Below, in pieces: positions 26,586 through 34,559 of a stretch of DNA of 64,000 bases (position 1 is the stretch's first letter; each line of letters begins with the position of its first letter). Origin of the DNA: CAZMMV01 sp964567475. Lineage in GTDB: Bacteria > Bacillota > Clostridia > Tissierellales > Tissierellaceae. Position numbers and translations under genes: made by a program. Where the stretch lies: contig CAZMMV010000002.1 of the NCBI GenBank assembly GCA_964567475.1, positions 1-64,000 of the forward strand, read 5' to 3'. A model generated the notes under the pieces. The model was given only the letters and a program-made list of their open reading frames with translations, was not told the DNA's origin and did no database searches.

Positions 26586-26683
26586 ATTTACGCCTCCCAG
26601 TCAATATAATTAATAATATTTATAATTATAAACCCTTTTTATATAAGATATTTTTGTTTTAAAAAACATAACTCCTTCAATTC

Positions 26684-27777
26684 CTATATTTCATTCTTTA
26701 ATAAATCTTGATAAGTTTCCCTCTTTACTATTAATCTATCTTTTCCTTCATTTATTATCACTACTGCAGGTCTAGGTATCTTATTATAATTACTTGCCAT
26801 TGAATAGTTATAAGCCCCTGTTGCTAGAACAGCTAGGGTATCCCCTACTTCTAGCTTTGGAACTTTCAAGTCCCAAATAAGAATATCTCCACTCTCACAA
26901 CATTTTCCTGCTATGGTCACTTCTTCAGTCAAATCTTCATCTACTTTATTCGCCACTACACTATCATATTTAGCCTGATATAAGCTTGGTCTTGGATTGC
27001 CTGGCATTCCCCCATCAATTGAAACATAAGTCCGAACTCCCGGAATTTCTTTTATGGCCCCTATAGTATATAAAGTAATCCCCGCTTCCCCTACAATCCA
27101 TCTACCAGGTTCTATAATTATTGTAGGCCTTTCTAAATCATATTTTTTAATTTGTCTTTCTATTTCTTCAACTATTGGATCAGTAAAATATGACAATGGC
27201 TTTCTCTCCTGATCCCCAGCATATTGAATACCATATCCTCCACCGGTGTTTAATTCTTTTGTTATAAATCTATATTTTTCTTTAACATCTTTCATTAATC
27301 CTACAATTATCTTTATTGCCTTTAAATGATTTTTATTATCAAATATTTGAGAACCTACATGAAAATGAAATCCTAATGGTTCAATATTATCCAAAGTTTT
27401 TACTTTTTTCATTATTTCTTTAATACTATCTTCATTTAAAGGTATACCAAATTTTGAATCTACCTGGCCAGTTTGAATGTACTTGTGAGTATCACTTTCT
27501 ATACCTGGACTAATTCTAAATAATATCTTTACTTTTTTATTATATTTATTTCCTGCATATTCAATTAAATCCAACTCTGATGTATTATCTACAATGATTC
27601 TCCCCACATTATTTTTAACAGCTAATTCTATTTCATCTATAGACTTATTATTTCCATGAAATATAACATTCTCCATTGGAAAGTCTACTTGTATAAACTG
27701 CTTTGCTTTTAGGTATTTACATATAAAGGAGTACCATATTTCCTTCCTAATTTAACAGTATCTAATTCATAAAACAT
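26684..27777 (-). pseudogene. lysA: Second diaminopimelate decarboxylase gene, internally deleted and frameshifted
   Basis: Residues from FPMEN onward (27690 to 26684) are a close paralogue of the intact lysA product, with ELNTGGGYGI, EPGRWIVGEAG and CCESGDIL. Upstream, an ATG at 27777 encodes MFYELDTVKLGRKYGTPLYV, matching the lysA N-terminus, but it meets TAA at 27709-27711. The two parts are in different frames, and roughly 55-60 residues that include the PLP-binding lysine (KAVYASKAF in the intact copy) are missing. Translation from an internal ATG (27676) would give a 330-aa protein without PLP lysine, so it should be inactive as a decarboxylase. Its sigma-54 promoter remains intact and may now serve the downstream M20-activator operon. 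Confidence 0.88.
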
Positions 27778-27830
27778 TAAGTACCCATTTAAGCACATCC
27801 TCTTATAAAATAGTTTCTATGATTATATAT

Positions 27831-27848
27831 AAGCAATTATCATGCCAA
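27831..27848 (-). promoter_or_regulatory. Sigma-54 (-24/-12) promoter of the lysA pseudogene cluster
   Basis: Minus strand reads TTTGGCATGATAATTGCTTA: GG (27845-27846) and GC (27833-27834) ten bases apart. Only a few positions differ from the lysA promoter at 19514. The predicted start near 27821 gives a 44-base leader to the old ATG at 27777. Confidence 0.85.
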
Positions 27849-27908
27849 AGCACTAAAGCCTAGTATCTCATACTCAGTTTATCATTTTTTAAATTATCAA
27901 ACAACTGT

Positions 27909-27946
27909 TTTCCTATATTTAGTACCTTTTTCCACCTTTTAGGAAA
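27909..27946 (-). promoter_or_regulatory. Putative upstream activator site of the second sigma-54 promoter
   Basis: TTCC-N8-GGAA at 27931-27946 plus TTTTCC at 27909-27914, 63-100 bases upstream of the -24 element, with the same layout as 19591-19628. Confidence 0.6.
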
Positions 27947-27947
27947 A

Positions 27948-27992
27948 ATAAGTATCAAAAATGGTGCCTGGCACCATTTTTGATACTTATTC
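27948..27992. repeat. 45-bp perfect palindromic repeat, copy 1
   Basis: Two 22-base arms around a single T, with core GGTGCC-T-GGCACC and outer arms ending AATAAGTATC. It lies just after the stop of the ferredoxin-permease gene at 27996 and may act as its terminator. Copies 2 and 3 are at 29928 and 46059. Confidence 0.9.
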
Positions 27993-27995
27993 ACA

Positions 27996-28709
27996 TTATT
28001 CTCCTATTTCAATAGCATTTACTGGACATCTTTCCATAGCCTTTATTGCCTTTTCTCTTTGATTTTTATCTATATTTTTTATGGCTACTGCTTTTTTATC
28101 TTCTATTCTAAAATATTCACTAGCTATTTTAGAACATAATCCACATCCTATACATGCTCTTTTATTTATTTTTATTTCATCCTTGTCTATTTCATTTTCA
28201 CTTATAGGGATATCGTCCTTTTTTACTATTTTAGACACTATATATCCCATTATTATTATACCTATTACTGTAAGTATCCATCTAGTTATCATAAATTTAG
28301 GGCTTAAAAACTTAGCTTCATTGGCAAGCATTGGTAGCTTTATAACTGCCCAGGCACTCAATATAACTACTATATTTGAAACACTGGCTCCCTTTTTAAA
28401 AAGAGTTTTAGCTACTGGAAAGGCTGCATATATTGGTCCTGCAGATACACTGCCCAAAATTAAGGCTATAAATGATCCTTTTAATCCTGATTTTTCTCCT
28501 AATGCATTCATTATTAATTTTTTAGGTATCCAAGCATCTATTAAAGCTGTCAAAAGAAATACAACTGGCATAATAATTAGCATTTCCTTTAAATAATAAG
28601 CTGTATTACCAATTGCTAAAATCGCATTTTCCGTATTTGTTATAAACAATATTATATATATAGCTAATACACTAAATAGGAATGGATTTTTCTTTAATCT
28701 TTTTATCAT
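27996..28709 (-). CDS. Permease domain protein with C-terminal [4Fe-4S] ferredoxin domain
   Basis: A 237-aa protein. Residues about 10-165 hold four or five membrane segments of the permease type seen in the ArsP/COG0701 group (SVSAGPIYAAFPVAKTLFKKGAS near 90). The final 60 residues are a monocluster ferredoxin: CIGCGLC near 192 and CPVNAIEIGE at the end. It overlaps the upstream 160-aa permease gene by four bases (ATGA), so the two are translationally coupled and probably form one split transporter with a redox-active cytoplasmic tail. Divergent is a Crp-type regulator (29278). Substrate unknown; some relatives export organoarsenicals. The palindrome at 27948 follows. Confidence 0.8.
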   Translation of the reverse strand: MIKRLKKNPFLFSVLAIYIILFITNTENAILAIGNTAYYLKEMLIIMPVVFLLTALIDAWIPKKLIMNALGEKSGLKGSFIALILGSVSAGPIYAAFPVAKTLFKKGASVSNIVVILSAWAVIKLPMLANEAKFLSPKFMITRWILTVIGIIIMGYIVSKIVKKDDIPISENEIDKDEIKINKRACIGCGLCSKIASEYFRIEDKKAVAIKNIDKNQREKAIKAMERCPVNAIEIGE

Positions 28710-29188
28710 AATATAACCCCCATTAACATTGAAATTGCAATAGCAAATCCAAAACTTAATAAGTTTCTACTTAGTGCAAACTTTGTACCAAATTCTTTTC
28801 TTTCTAAGTTAAATGTAACAAATCCAACCATAGTAAGAGTAGTTAAAAATGAAACTGCTGGCATTATACTAGCTCCCATATCTACCATGGAACCCACTAA
28901 AGGAAAAGCTACAAAAGCAGGAATTAATGTTATACTTCCCACTAAAGCTGCAATAACTGTAGCTAAAAATGGATTTGAACCTCCTAAATAGTTTTTTATA
29001 GTATCTGGTGGTATCAATGTAAGTATCAAACCTATTAGAAATAATATCCCTAATATTTGAGGCAACATACTTTTCATCATTCCATTTGATTTCTTCATAG
29101 AAGCCATAGTTTTACCTTTATCCTTCCTGATAGAAAGAACAAAACAAATCAATGTAATAATCCATAATACAATGGTGAAAATATCCAT
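28706..29188 (-). CDS. Permease half-protein (partner of the ferredoxin-permease)
   Basis: A 160-aa membrane protein with about four segments. LIPAFVAFPLVGSMVDMGASIMPAVSFLTTL near residue 90 corresponds to the SAGPIYAAFPVAKTLFKKGAS part of its neighbour, showing that the two genes encode the two homologous halves of a permease normally made as one chain of about 300 aa. Its last codons overlap the start of the next gene. The start ATG lies 7 bases after AAAGGAGAG. It is divergent from a Crp-family regulator with a palindrome in the 90-base gap. Family-level call only; the substrate is unknown. Confidence 0.75.
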   Translation of the reverse strand: MDIFTIVLWIITLICFVLSIRKDKGKTMASMKKSNGMMKSMLPQILGILFLIGLILTLIPPDTIKNYLGGSNPFLATVIAALVGSITLIPAFVAFPLVGSMVDMGASIMPAVSFLTTLTMVGFVTFNLERKEFGTKFALSRNLLSFGFAIAISMLMGVIL

Positions 29189-29236
29189 ATAATCTCTCCT
29201 TTCAATATTCTTCTTCTATATAATAATATACTTTGA

Positions 29237-29266
29237 TATAATATAAAGTAACTACTGTTACTTTAT
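29237..29266 (+). promoter_or_regulatory. Promoter -10 and palindromic operator of the Crp-type regulator
   Basis: TATAAT at 29237-29242 is followed at once by the perfect inverted repeat ATAAAGTAAC-TACT-GTTACTTTAT (29243-29266), ending just before the GGAGG ribosome-binding site. The position fits a repressor site for autoregulation by the adjacent Crp-family gene, possibly affecting the divergent permease genes too (inference). Confidence 0.65.
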
Positions 29267-29277
29267 GGAGGTTTTTT

Positions 29278-29928
29278 ATGAAAATATTAAATTACATTGA
29301 TTTTCTTCTAGGGATTTCTCTTTTTAGTGGATTTGAAAATAAGGAATTATATACATTATTAAAAAAAGAAAGCTTAATTCAAAGCTTTACAGAAAATGAA
29401 ATAATATATCTTCAAAACGAAAAAGCTAATACCATGGATATAATCTTAGAGGGAAATATCATCATACAAAATATAGATGCTAAAGGAAATATTCTTTCGA
29501 TAACTTCCTTAAGTCAAGGAGATATGCTAGGCGGAAATCTTATATTCTCAAATAAAAATGAATATCCTATGACGATAATAGCTAAAACAAATGTTAAATT
29601 ATTAAAGATAAGTAAAAATACTATATTAGATTTATCTCAAGTAAATAAAAAATTTTTAATAAACTTATTAGAGCTTTTTTCAGATAAAGCTTTAGTATTA
29701 ACTACTAAAATCAATTCTTTAGCTATGAAAACAATAAGAGAAAAAATAATGGAATTTTTATTATTTGAAGTTAAGAGGCAAAATAGCAATACAATAATCC
29801 TATCACTATCAAAAAAAGATTTATCTGAAAGATTTGGAATAGAGAGGCCATCTTTGCAAAGAGAACTTAAAAAAATGAAAACAGAAGAATTGATTGATTA
29901 CGATGCTAAGAGTATAACTTTAAAGTAA
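29278..29928 (+). CDS. Crp/Fnr family transcriptional regulator
   Basis: A 216-aa regulator. Residues 10-125 form a cyclic-nucleotide-binding-type beta barrel (GFENKELYTLLKKE, ILEGNIIIQNIDAKG). The C-terminus has a Crp winged helix with recognition helix FGIERPSLQRELKKM near 190. No cysteine cluster for an Fe-S sensor is seen in the N-terminus. It is divergent from the split permease/ferredoxin genes and probably controls them. The start ATG follows GGAGG. It ends 1 base from palindrome copy 2 and converges on the PatB gene. The effector is unknown. Confidence 0.88.
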   Translation: MKILNYIDFLLGISLFSGFENKELYTLLKKESLIQSFTENEIIYLQNEKANTMDIILEGNIIIQNIDAKGNILSITSLSQGDMLGGNLIFSNKNEYPMTIIAKTNVKLLKISKNTILDLSQVNKKFLINLLELFSDKALVLTTKINSLAMKTIREKIMEFLLFEVKRQNSNTIILSLSKKDLSERFGIERPSLQRELKKMKTEELIDYDAKSITLK

Positions 29929-29974
29929 AATAAGTATCAAAAATGGTGCCAGGCACCATTTTTGATACTTATTT
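29928..29974. repeat. 47-bp perfect palindromic repeat, copy 2
   Basis: Twenty-three-base arms around a single A, core GGTGCC-A-GGCACC. It lies exactly between the converging Crp-type regulator and PatB genes and could terminate both. Confidence 0.9.
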
Positions 29975-29984
29975 CTTATTCAGA

Positions 29985-31151
29985 TTATTCTACTGCTTTT
30001 TTAATTCTTTTTAAACCTTCTTTTAAGGTTTTTCTTGGACAAGCTATGTTCAATCTAAAAAATCCTTGTCCTCCACGACCAAAAATTTCTCCATTGTTTA
30101 ACATTATTTTTCCCTTATTGATTAAAAGCTTATTTATTTCTTCTGAAGTCTTATCTAATCCATTGAAATCAAGCCATAATAAATATGTACCTTCTGGCTT
30201 ATATGTCTTTACACCTTTTATGTTTTCATTTATATAATCAACAGCATAATCTGCATTTCCCTCTATATATTCTAATGCATTTTCTATCCAATCTTTGCCA
30301 TGACTATAAGCTGCTGTAAATCCCGCTACGGAAAATGTATTGGCATGATTTATTTCCATTAACTCTAGGGCTCTTTTATATCTTTCTCTTATAGCTGAAT
30401 TTGGTATTATAGCTACTGACGCAAACAATCCGGGTATATTAAAAGTCTTACTAGGTGCCATAAGTGTTATGGTATTCATTGCAATCTTCTCTGATATGCT
30501 AGCTGTAGGTGTATGCTTATGTCCCTTATATATTAAATCACTATGAATCTCATCTGAAACTATTATAATTTTATTCTCTACACAAATTTCACTAAATTCT
30601 TTTAACTCATCCCTTGTCCATACTCTACCTACTGGATTGTGAGGGCTACATAGCACTGCCAGTTTAGTCTTTTTAGTAATCTTATCCTTCATATCTTGAA
30701 AATCCATTTTGTATTTATTTCCATCAAAGTTCAGCTTGTTTTCTACTATCTTTCTATTATTATTCTTTGCTACTCTATAAAATGGATGATATACAGGTGG
30801 CTGTATCAATATTTCATCATCTTCTTCAGTTAATTCTCTTGTAGCTACACTTATTCCTGGTACTACCCCTGGAATAAAAGTTATCCATTCTTTTTCTACT
30901 TTCCAATTATATTTATCATAAATCCAGTTAATAATTGACTGATAAAATGAATTTGGTATTACATCGTATCCTATTACTCCATGTTCTATAGGATTTTTTA
31001 AAGCATTTAAAATCTCATCTGCTACTTTAAAATCCATATCTGCAACCCACATAGGCAATATATCATCTTGTCCATATTCTATCTTAGGCATATTCCATTT
31101 AATTGAATTACTATCTTTTCTATTTAGTATTTCATCAAAATTATATTTCAA
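29985..31151 (-). CDS. MalY/PatB family PLP aminotransferase (C-S lyase)
   Basis: A PLP enzyme of 388 aa, fold type I. It has the N-terminus KYNFDEILNRKDSNSIKW typical of PatB, WVADMDF near 35, CSPHNPVGRVW near 170, SDEIHSDL near 200, and MAPSKTFNIPGLFAS with the PLP lysine near 233. PatB/MalY proteins cleave cystathionine or cysteine to give thiol or sulfide, ammonia and pyruvate. The start is the TTG at 31151, 9 bases after AAAGGA; the ATG at 31160 overlaps that site. It is downstream of the flavodiiron gene, with a small hairpin between. Confidence 0.92.
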   Translation of the reverse strand: MKYNFDEILNRKDSNSIKWNMPKIEYGQDDILPMWVADMDFKVADEILNALKNPIEHGVIGYDVIPNSFYQSIINWIYDKYNWKVEKEWITFIPGVVPGISVATRELTEEDDEILIQPPVYHPFYRVAKNNNRKIVENKLNFDGNKYKMDFQDMKDKITKKTKLAVLCSPHNPVGRVWTRDELKEFSEICVENKIIIVSDEIHSDLIYKGHKHTPTASISEKIAMNTITLMAPSKTFNIPGLFASVAIIPNSAIRERYKRALELMEINHANTFSVAGFTAAYSHGKDWIENALEYIEGNADYAVDYINENIKGVKTYKPEGTYLLWLDFNGLDKTSEEINKLLINKGKIMLNNGEIFGRGGQGFFRLNIACPRKTLKEGLKRIKKAVE

Positions 31152-31172
31152 TATTATCATTCCTTTCTATAG

Positions 31173-31199
31173 AAATTGGGACAGAAAACTGTCCCATTT
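31173..31199 (-). terminator. Hairpin after the flavodiiron gene
   Basis: Eight-bp GC-rich stem TGGGACAG/CTGTCCCA with a 4-base loop, flanked by AAAT/ATTT. It lies just after the stop at 31212. The T-tract is short, so termination may be partial. Confidence 0.65.
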
Positions 31200-31211
31200 G
31201 TTAAGATTTTC

Positions 31212-32399
31212 TTATAGTTTTTCTGCAAAATCCCTTCCAAATTGTCTACATTCTTCCATAGATTCATCATCTGGATTCCAAAGTACTTTTATTCCTTCTT
31301 GTACTAATTCAATCTTAGCAGCTTTTAATTTTTCTTCTAGTATAGCTACTGATTCTCCAGACCATCCATAGGAACCGAAAGCTGCTCCCTTTTTCTTTTT
31401 AAATCCTATTCCTTTAATCATCTCAAGAATACCACCTGTTGCATGCATTATACCATTATTTACAGTTGAGCAACCAAATAGCATTGCCTTTGATTTAAAT
31501 AGTTCTGTTATTACATCATTTTTATCAGAATGTGCTGCATTAAATAATTTTACACTTACATTTTTATCTACAGACTTTATTCCTTCTGCAATAGCTTCAG
31601 CCATTCTTCTAGTTGCATTCCACATACTATCATATACTATGGTAATCTGTTCTTCTTGATATGCATTTGCCCATTCTAAATATTTCTCTACTATTTGTGC
31701 AGGATTTTTTCTCCATATAACCCCATGGGATGTTGCAATCATACTTAATGGAAGTTCTAAATTTAATATTTCTTTTATCTTATTAGTCACCAGTGGACTA
31801 AATGGAGTTAATATATTTGCATAATATTTTATAGCTTCTTGATAAAGTTCTGCCTGATCAACTAAGTCATTATACATATTATCTGACGCATAGTGCTGTC
31901 CAAAAGCATCATTACTAAATAATATGTCTTCTCCACTCATATAAGTCATCATGCTATCTGGCCAATGAAGCATTCTTGCTTCTACAAATGTTAGAGTTGA
32001 CTCTCCTATATCTAAAGTGTCCCCTGTTTTTACTTCTACAAAATTCCACTCTTCATGATAATGTGCCTTTAGTATCTTGGCTCCGTTACTTGTACAGTAA
32101 ATAGGAGTATCTGGTATCTCCTTCATAAGTAAAGGTAATGAACCACTATGATCAACTTCACCATGTTGTGCAATAATATAGTCAATCTCATTTAGGTCAA
32201 TTTCCTTCTTTAAATTTTCTACAAATTCTTCTGCAAAGGGTTCCCAAACAGTGTCTATAAGTACTGTTTTTTCATCTTTAATTAAATATGAATTATATGA
32301 AGAACCTCTGTGTGTTGAGTACTCATCTCCATGGAAACGTCTTAGTTCCCAATCAATTTTACCTACCCATGTCACCTTACTTGTCATTTTAAAACTCAT
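31212..32399 (-). CDS. Flavodiiron protein (FprA-type oxygen/NO reductase)
   Basis: A 395-aa cytoplasmic protein reducing O2 to water, or NO to N2O, to protect strict anaerobes. The N-terminal metallo-beta-lactamase-like domain (1-245) holds diiron ligands in QHGEVDHSGSLP near residue 82 and HWPD near 147. The flavodoxin domain (about 253-395) begins ITIVYDSMWNATRRMAEAIAEG. Electrons usually come from rubredoxin, not encoded here. The ATG lies 6 bases after GGAGG. The upstream gap contains 10-base-spaced direct repeats (32431-32470). The operon may extend to patB. Confidence 0.95.
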   Translation of the reverse strand: MSFKMTSKVTWVGKIDWELRRFHGDEYSTHRGSSYNSYLIKDEKTVLIDTVWEPFAEEFVENLKKEIDLNEIDYIIAQHGEVDHSGSLPLLMKEIPDTPIYCTSNGAKILKAHYHEEWNFVEVKTGDTLDIGESTLTFVEARMLHWPDSMMTYMSGEDILFSNDAFGQHYASDNMYNDLVDQAELYQEAIKYYANILTPFSPLVTNKIKEILNLELPLSMIATSHGVIWRKNPAQIVEKYLEWANAYQEEQITIVYDSMWNATRRMAEAIAEGIKSVDKNVSVKLFNAAHSDKNDVITELFKSKAMLFGCSTVNNGIMHATGGILEMIKGIGFKKKKGAAFGSYGWSGESVAILEEKLKAAKIELVQEGIKVLWNPDDESMEECRQFGRDFAEKL

Positions 32400-32430
32400 A
32401 TTTTTCCTCCTCTTTATTTTCCTTGCTTAA

Positions 32431-32470
32431 CTTATTTTACCCTACTTTACCACTTAATAACCTATTTTAC
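32431..32470. repeat. Ten-base phased repeats upstream of the flavodiiron gene
   Basis: Plus-strand decamers CTTATTTTAC, CCTACTTTAC, a degenerate CACTTAATAA, and CCTATTTTAC follow each other head to tail. Helical spacing suggests a cooperative protein-binding site or bent DNA in the flavodiiron promoter. Confidence 0.5.
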
Positions 32471-32485
32471 TATATTTATCCAATA

Positions 32486-33364
32486 CTACTGTCCCATTAA
32501 ATACTTTAGATATGGGGAATTCACAGGCAACATTATAACTGTTTCCTCATCTATTGAAGTCTTGTAACTATCTAATATTGTATAAAGTTTAAAGAATTCT
32601 TGATCTTGTCCATAGGAGTCATTATAAATCCTAGCTGCTTCCTTTTCACCTTCTGCTACTATTTCCTGAGCCTGTGCATCAGTCTTTGCTATTATCTCAG
32701 CTACTTCTCTGTCTGCATTGGCAGTTATTTTAGTTTTTTCTGCTTCACCTTGAGATAGATATTCTTGGGCCTTACTTGCCCTTTCTGATATCATTCTTTT
32801 GTATACAGATTGCTCATTACTTTCTGGTAAATCTATTCTTTTCATTTGTATATCTACTACTTCAATTCCATTTTTATTGGTCTTTAATATTTTATTAATA
32901 TTATCTTGAACTTCTTTATCTATATTACCTCTTTTATTATCACTAGAATTGATTATTGCACCATATTCTAATTTACCTAGTTCATTTCTTACATTAGAAT
33001 ACATAATATCACTAAGCCTTGCCTCTGCACCATCTAAAGTCTTTAATGTCTCTACCATATTTATAGGCTCTGTTATTTTCCATAGTGTATAATAATCAAC
33101 TAGTATCCTCTTCTTATCAAATGTATTAATCTCCGTTGCAGGTACATCATAAAAAAGTACATGTTTAGGTAACTTTTCTACTGATTGTATAAATGGTAAC
33201 TTTATCTTCAAACCATCAGTTTCTATTACTTTTACTATTTTTCCAAATTGTTTTATTACACCGTATTCATTTGGTTTAACAACAAAAATATTAGTAATCA
33301 GCAATACTACTATTAATATAATTGGTAGAGCAATATATAGTGTCTTTTTCATATTATTATTCAT
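32486..33364 (-). CDS. hflC: HflC-type SPFH/band-7 protein
   Basis: A 292-aa membrane protein with one N-terminal anchor (residues about 8-28) and a prohibitin/SPFH domain (VVKPNEYGVIKQFGKIVKVIETDGLKIKLP near 29). A helical region rich in Ala/Glu (EAEKTKITANADREVAEIIAKTDAQ) follows. HflC assembles with HflK into a large cage around FtsH and modulates membrane proteolysis. Its start overlaps the end of hflK by 8 bases, giving coupled translation; AAGGGAG lies 10 bases upstream. FtsH is not in the window. Length and order match the conserved pair. Confidence 0.93.
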   Translation of the reverse strand: MNNNMKKTLYIALPIILIVVLLITNIFVVKPNEYGVIKQFGKIVKVIETDGLKIKLPFIQSVEKLPKHVLFYDVPATEINTFDKKRILVDYYTLWKITEPINMVETLKTLDGAEARLSDIMYSNVRNELGKLEYGAIINSSDNKRGNIDKEVQDNINKILKTNKNGIEVVDIQMKRIDLPESNEQSVYKRMISERASKAQEYLSQGEAEKTKITANADREVAEIIAKTDAQAQEIVAEGEKEAARIYNDSYGQDQEFFKLYTILDSYKTSIDEETVIMLPVNSPYLKYLMGQ

Positions 33365-34433
33365 TTGATTTGCTCCCTTCTGATTTGCTATCTTGTTTTG
33401 ATAACTCTTGAATTGGCAAATACTTTACTGTACTTCCATTGTCATCTACTATTAATAATTTTGCATCTTTAAAAGCTAACTGTATGGCTTCAATGTTTAA
33501 TCTATTTCTGGTAACTCCTGGATTATACTGATATTCTGAATAAATAGCATTGAATTTAGCAGTGTCACCCTTAGCCTTTTCAGTTAAACTTATTTTTTCT
33601 CCTTCAGCTCTACTAAGAATAGCTGCTCTTTCACCTTCTACTTGATTTATCTTTTCATTTCTATACTTCTCAGCTTCATTAATCTTTGTTATTCTTTCTT
33701 CTCTAGCATCTGTTACTGCTTTAAAAGCAGCATCTACTTCTGTATTTGGTAAATCAACATCTTGTAAGTTAACATTTATTATGGCTATTCCTAAATCATA
33801 AGTCTCTGTTAGCTCTACTAAATTATCCCTTATATCATTAATTATCTTAGTTCTTCCATCTGTTAATGCTTCATCTACTGTAGAACTTCCTATTATACTT
33901 CTTAATGATGATGAGGTCGCATTATGTAAAATAGTCTCTGGATCACTGGTATTATAAATAAAAGCTATAGGATCAACTATTTTCCATTGAACCTCTAAAT
34001 CTGCTAATATTATATTTTCATCTCCAGTTATCATTTTAGATTCTGCATCACTTACGTCTAAACCTTTTTCCTGACCTTCATATCCTAACTTTAAAGAAAA
34101 AGTTTCTTTTGATAATTTATGTACTTTTTGTATAGGATATGGAAGTTTTAATTTAAGTCCCGAATCTACAACATTACCTGTTGGTTTTCCAAAGGTTGTT
34201 AATACTGCAAATTGTGTTTGATCAACTGTATAAAAAGAAGACAAGGACAAAAATACAATAACAACAACTAAAGCTATAGGCCAAACTAGTTTAGTGTTTA
34301 TATTGAAATTTATTTTCTTTTTCTTTTTTGAATCCATATTAATAACATTGTCATCTTCCTGTTCTCTTTTCTTCTTTAGTTTTTCTACTATTAAATATCC
34401 TAATAGTAGGGCAATTAAAATAATATATTGCAT
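33357..34433 (-). CDS. hflK: HflK-type SPFH/band-7 protein
   Basis: A 358-aa protein, upstream partner of HflC. It has a short N-terminal hydrophobic stretch (2-16), a Lys-rich linker, a second hydrophobic segment at about 50-70, then the SPFH domain (YTVDQTQFAVLTTFGKPTGNVVDSGLKLKLP). An Ala/Glu-rich coiled region (ERAAILSRAEGEKISLTEKAKGD) follows. It forms the HflKC complex in the membrane that regulates FtsH. The gene is probably expressed as a bicistron with hflC. An Fnr-like regulator lies upstream on the same strand, with about 120 bases and a terminator between. Confidence 0.93.
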   Translation of the reverse strand: MQYIILIALLLGYLIVEKLKKKREQEDDNVINMDSKKKKKINFNINTKLVWPIALVVVIVFLSLSSFYTVDQTQFAVLTTFGKPTGNVVDSGLKLKLPYPIQKVHKLSKETFSLKLGYEGQEKGLDVSDAESKMITGDENIILADLEVQWKIVDPIAFIYNTSDPETILHNATSSSLRSIIGSSTVDEALTDGRTKIINDIRDNLVELTETYDLGIAIINVNLQDVDLPNTEVDAAFKAVTDAREERITKINEAEKYRNEKINQVEGERAAILSRAEGEKISLTEKAKGDTAKFNAIYSEYQYNPGVTRNRLNIEAIQLAFKDAKLLIVDDNGSTVKYLPIQELSKQDSKSEGSKSNE

Positions 34434-34531
34434 TCCACCACTCCCTTATGTCTTATCTTAAGATTATACCCTAACTTGTCTAATATCTAACAAATAAAGT
34501 TTTATTATCTTCTAATGATTCAATCTTTTTT

Positions 34532-34559
34532 AATAGGAATAGTGACCGCCATTCCTATT
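34532..34559 (-). terminator. Terminator of the Fnr-like regulator
   Basis: Nine-bp stem AATAGGAAT/ATTCCTATT with a 10-base loop, followed on the minus strand by AAAAAAG rather than a T-tract. It overlaps the stop codon. Efficiency is uncertain. Confidence 0.5.

Noticed and set aside
26684..27676. Second lysA as an intact short decarboxylase starting at the internal ATG 27676
   Set aside because: The upstream DNA still encodes the homologous N-terminus in another frame, and the PLP lysine region is absent.
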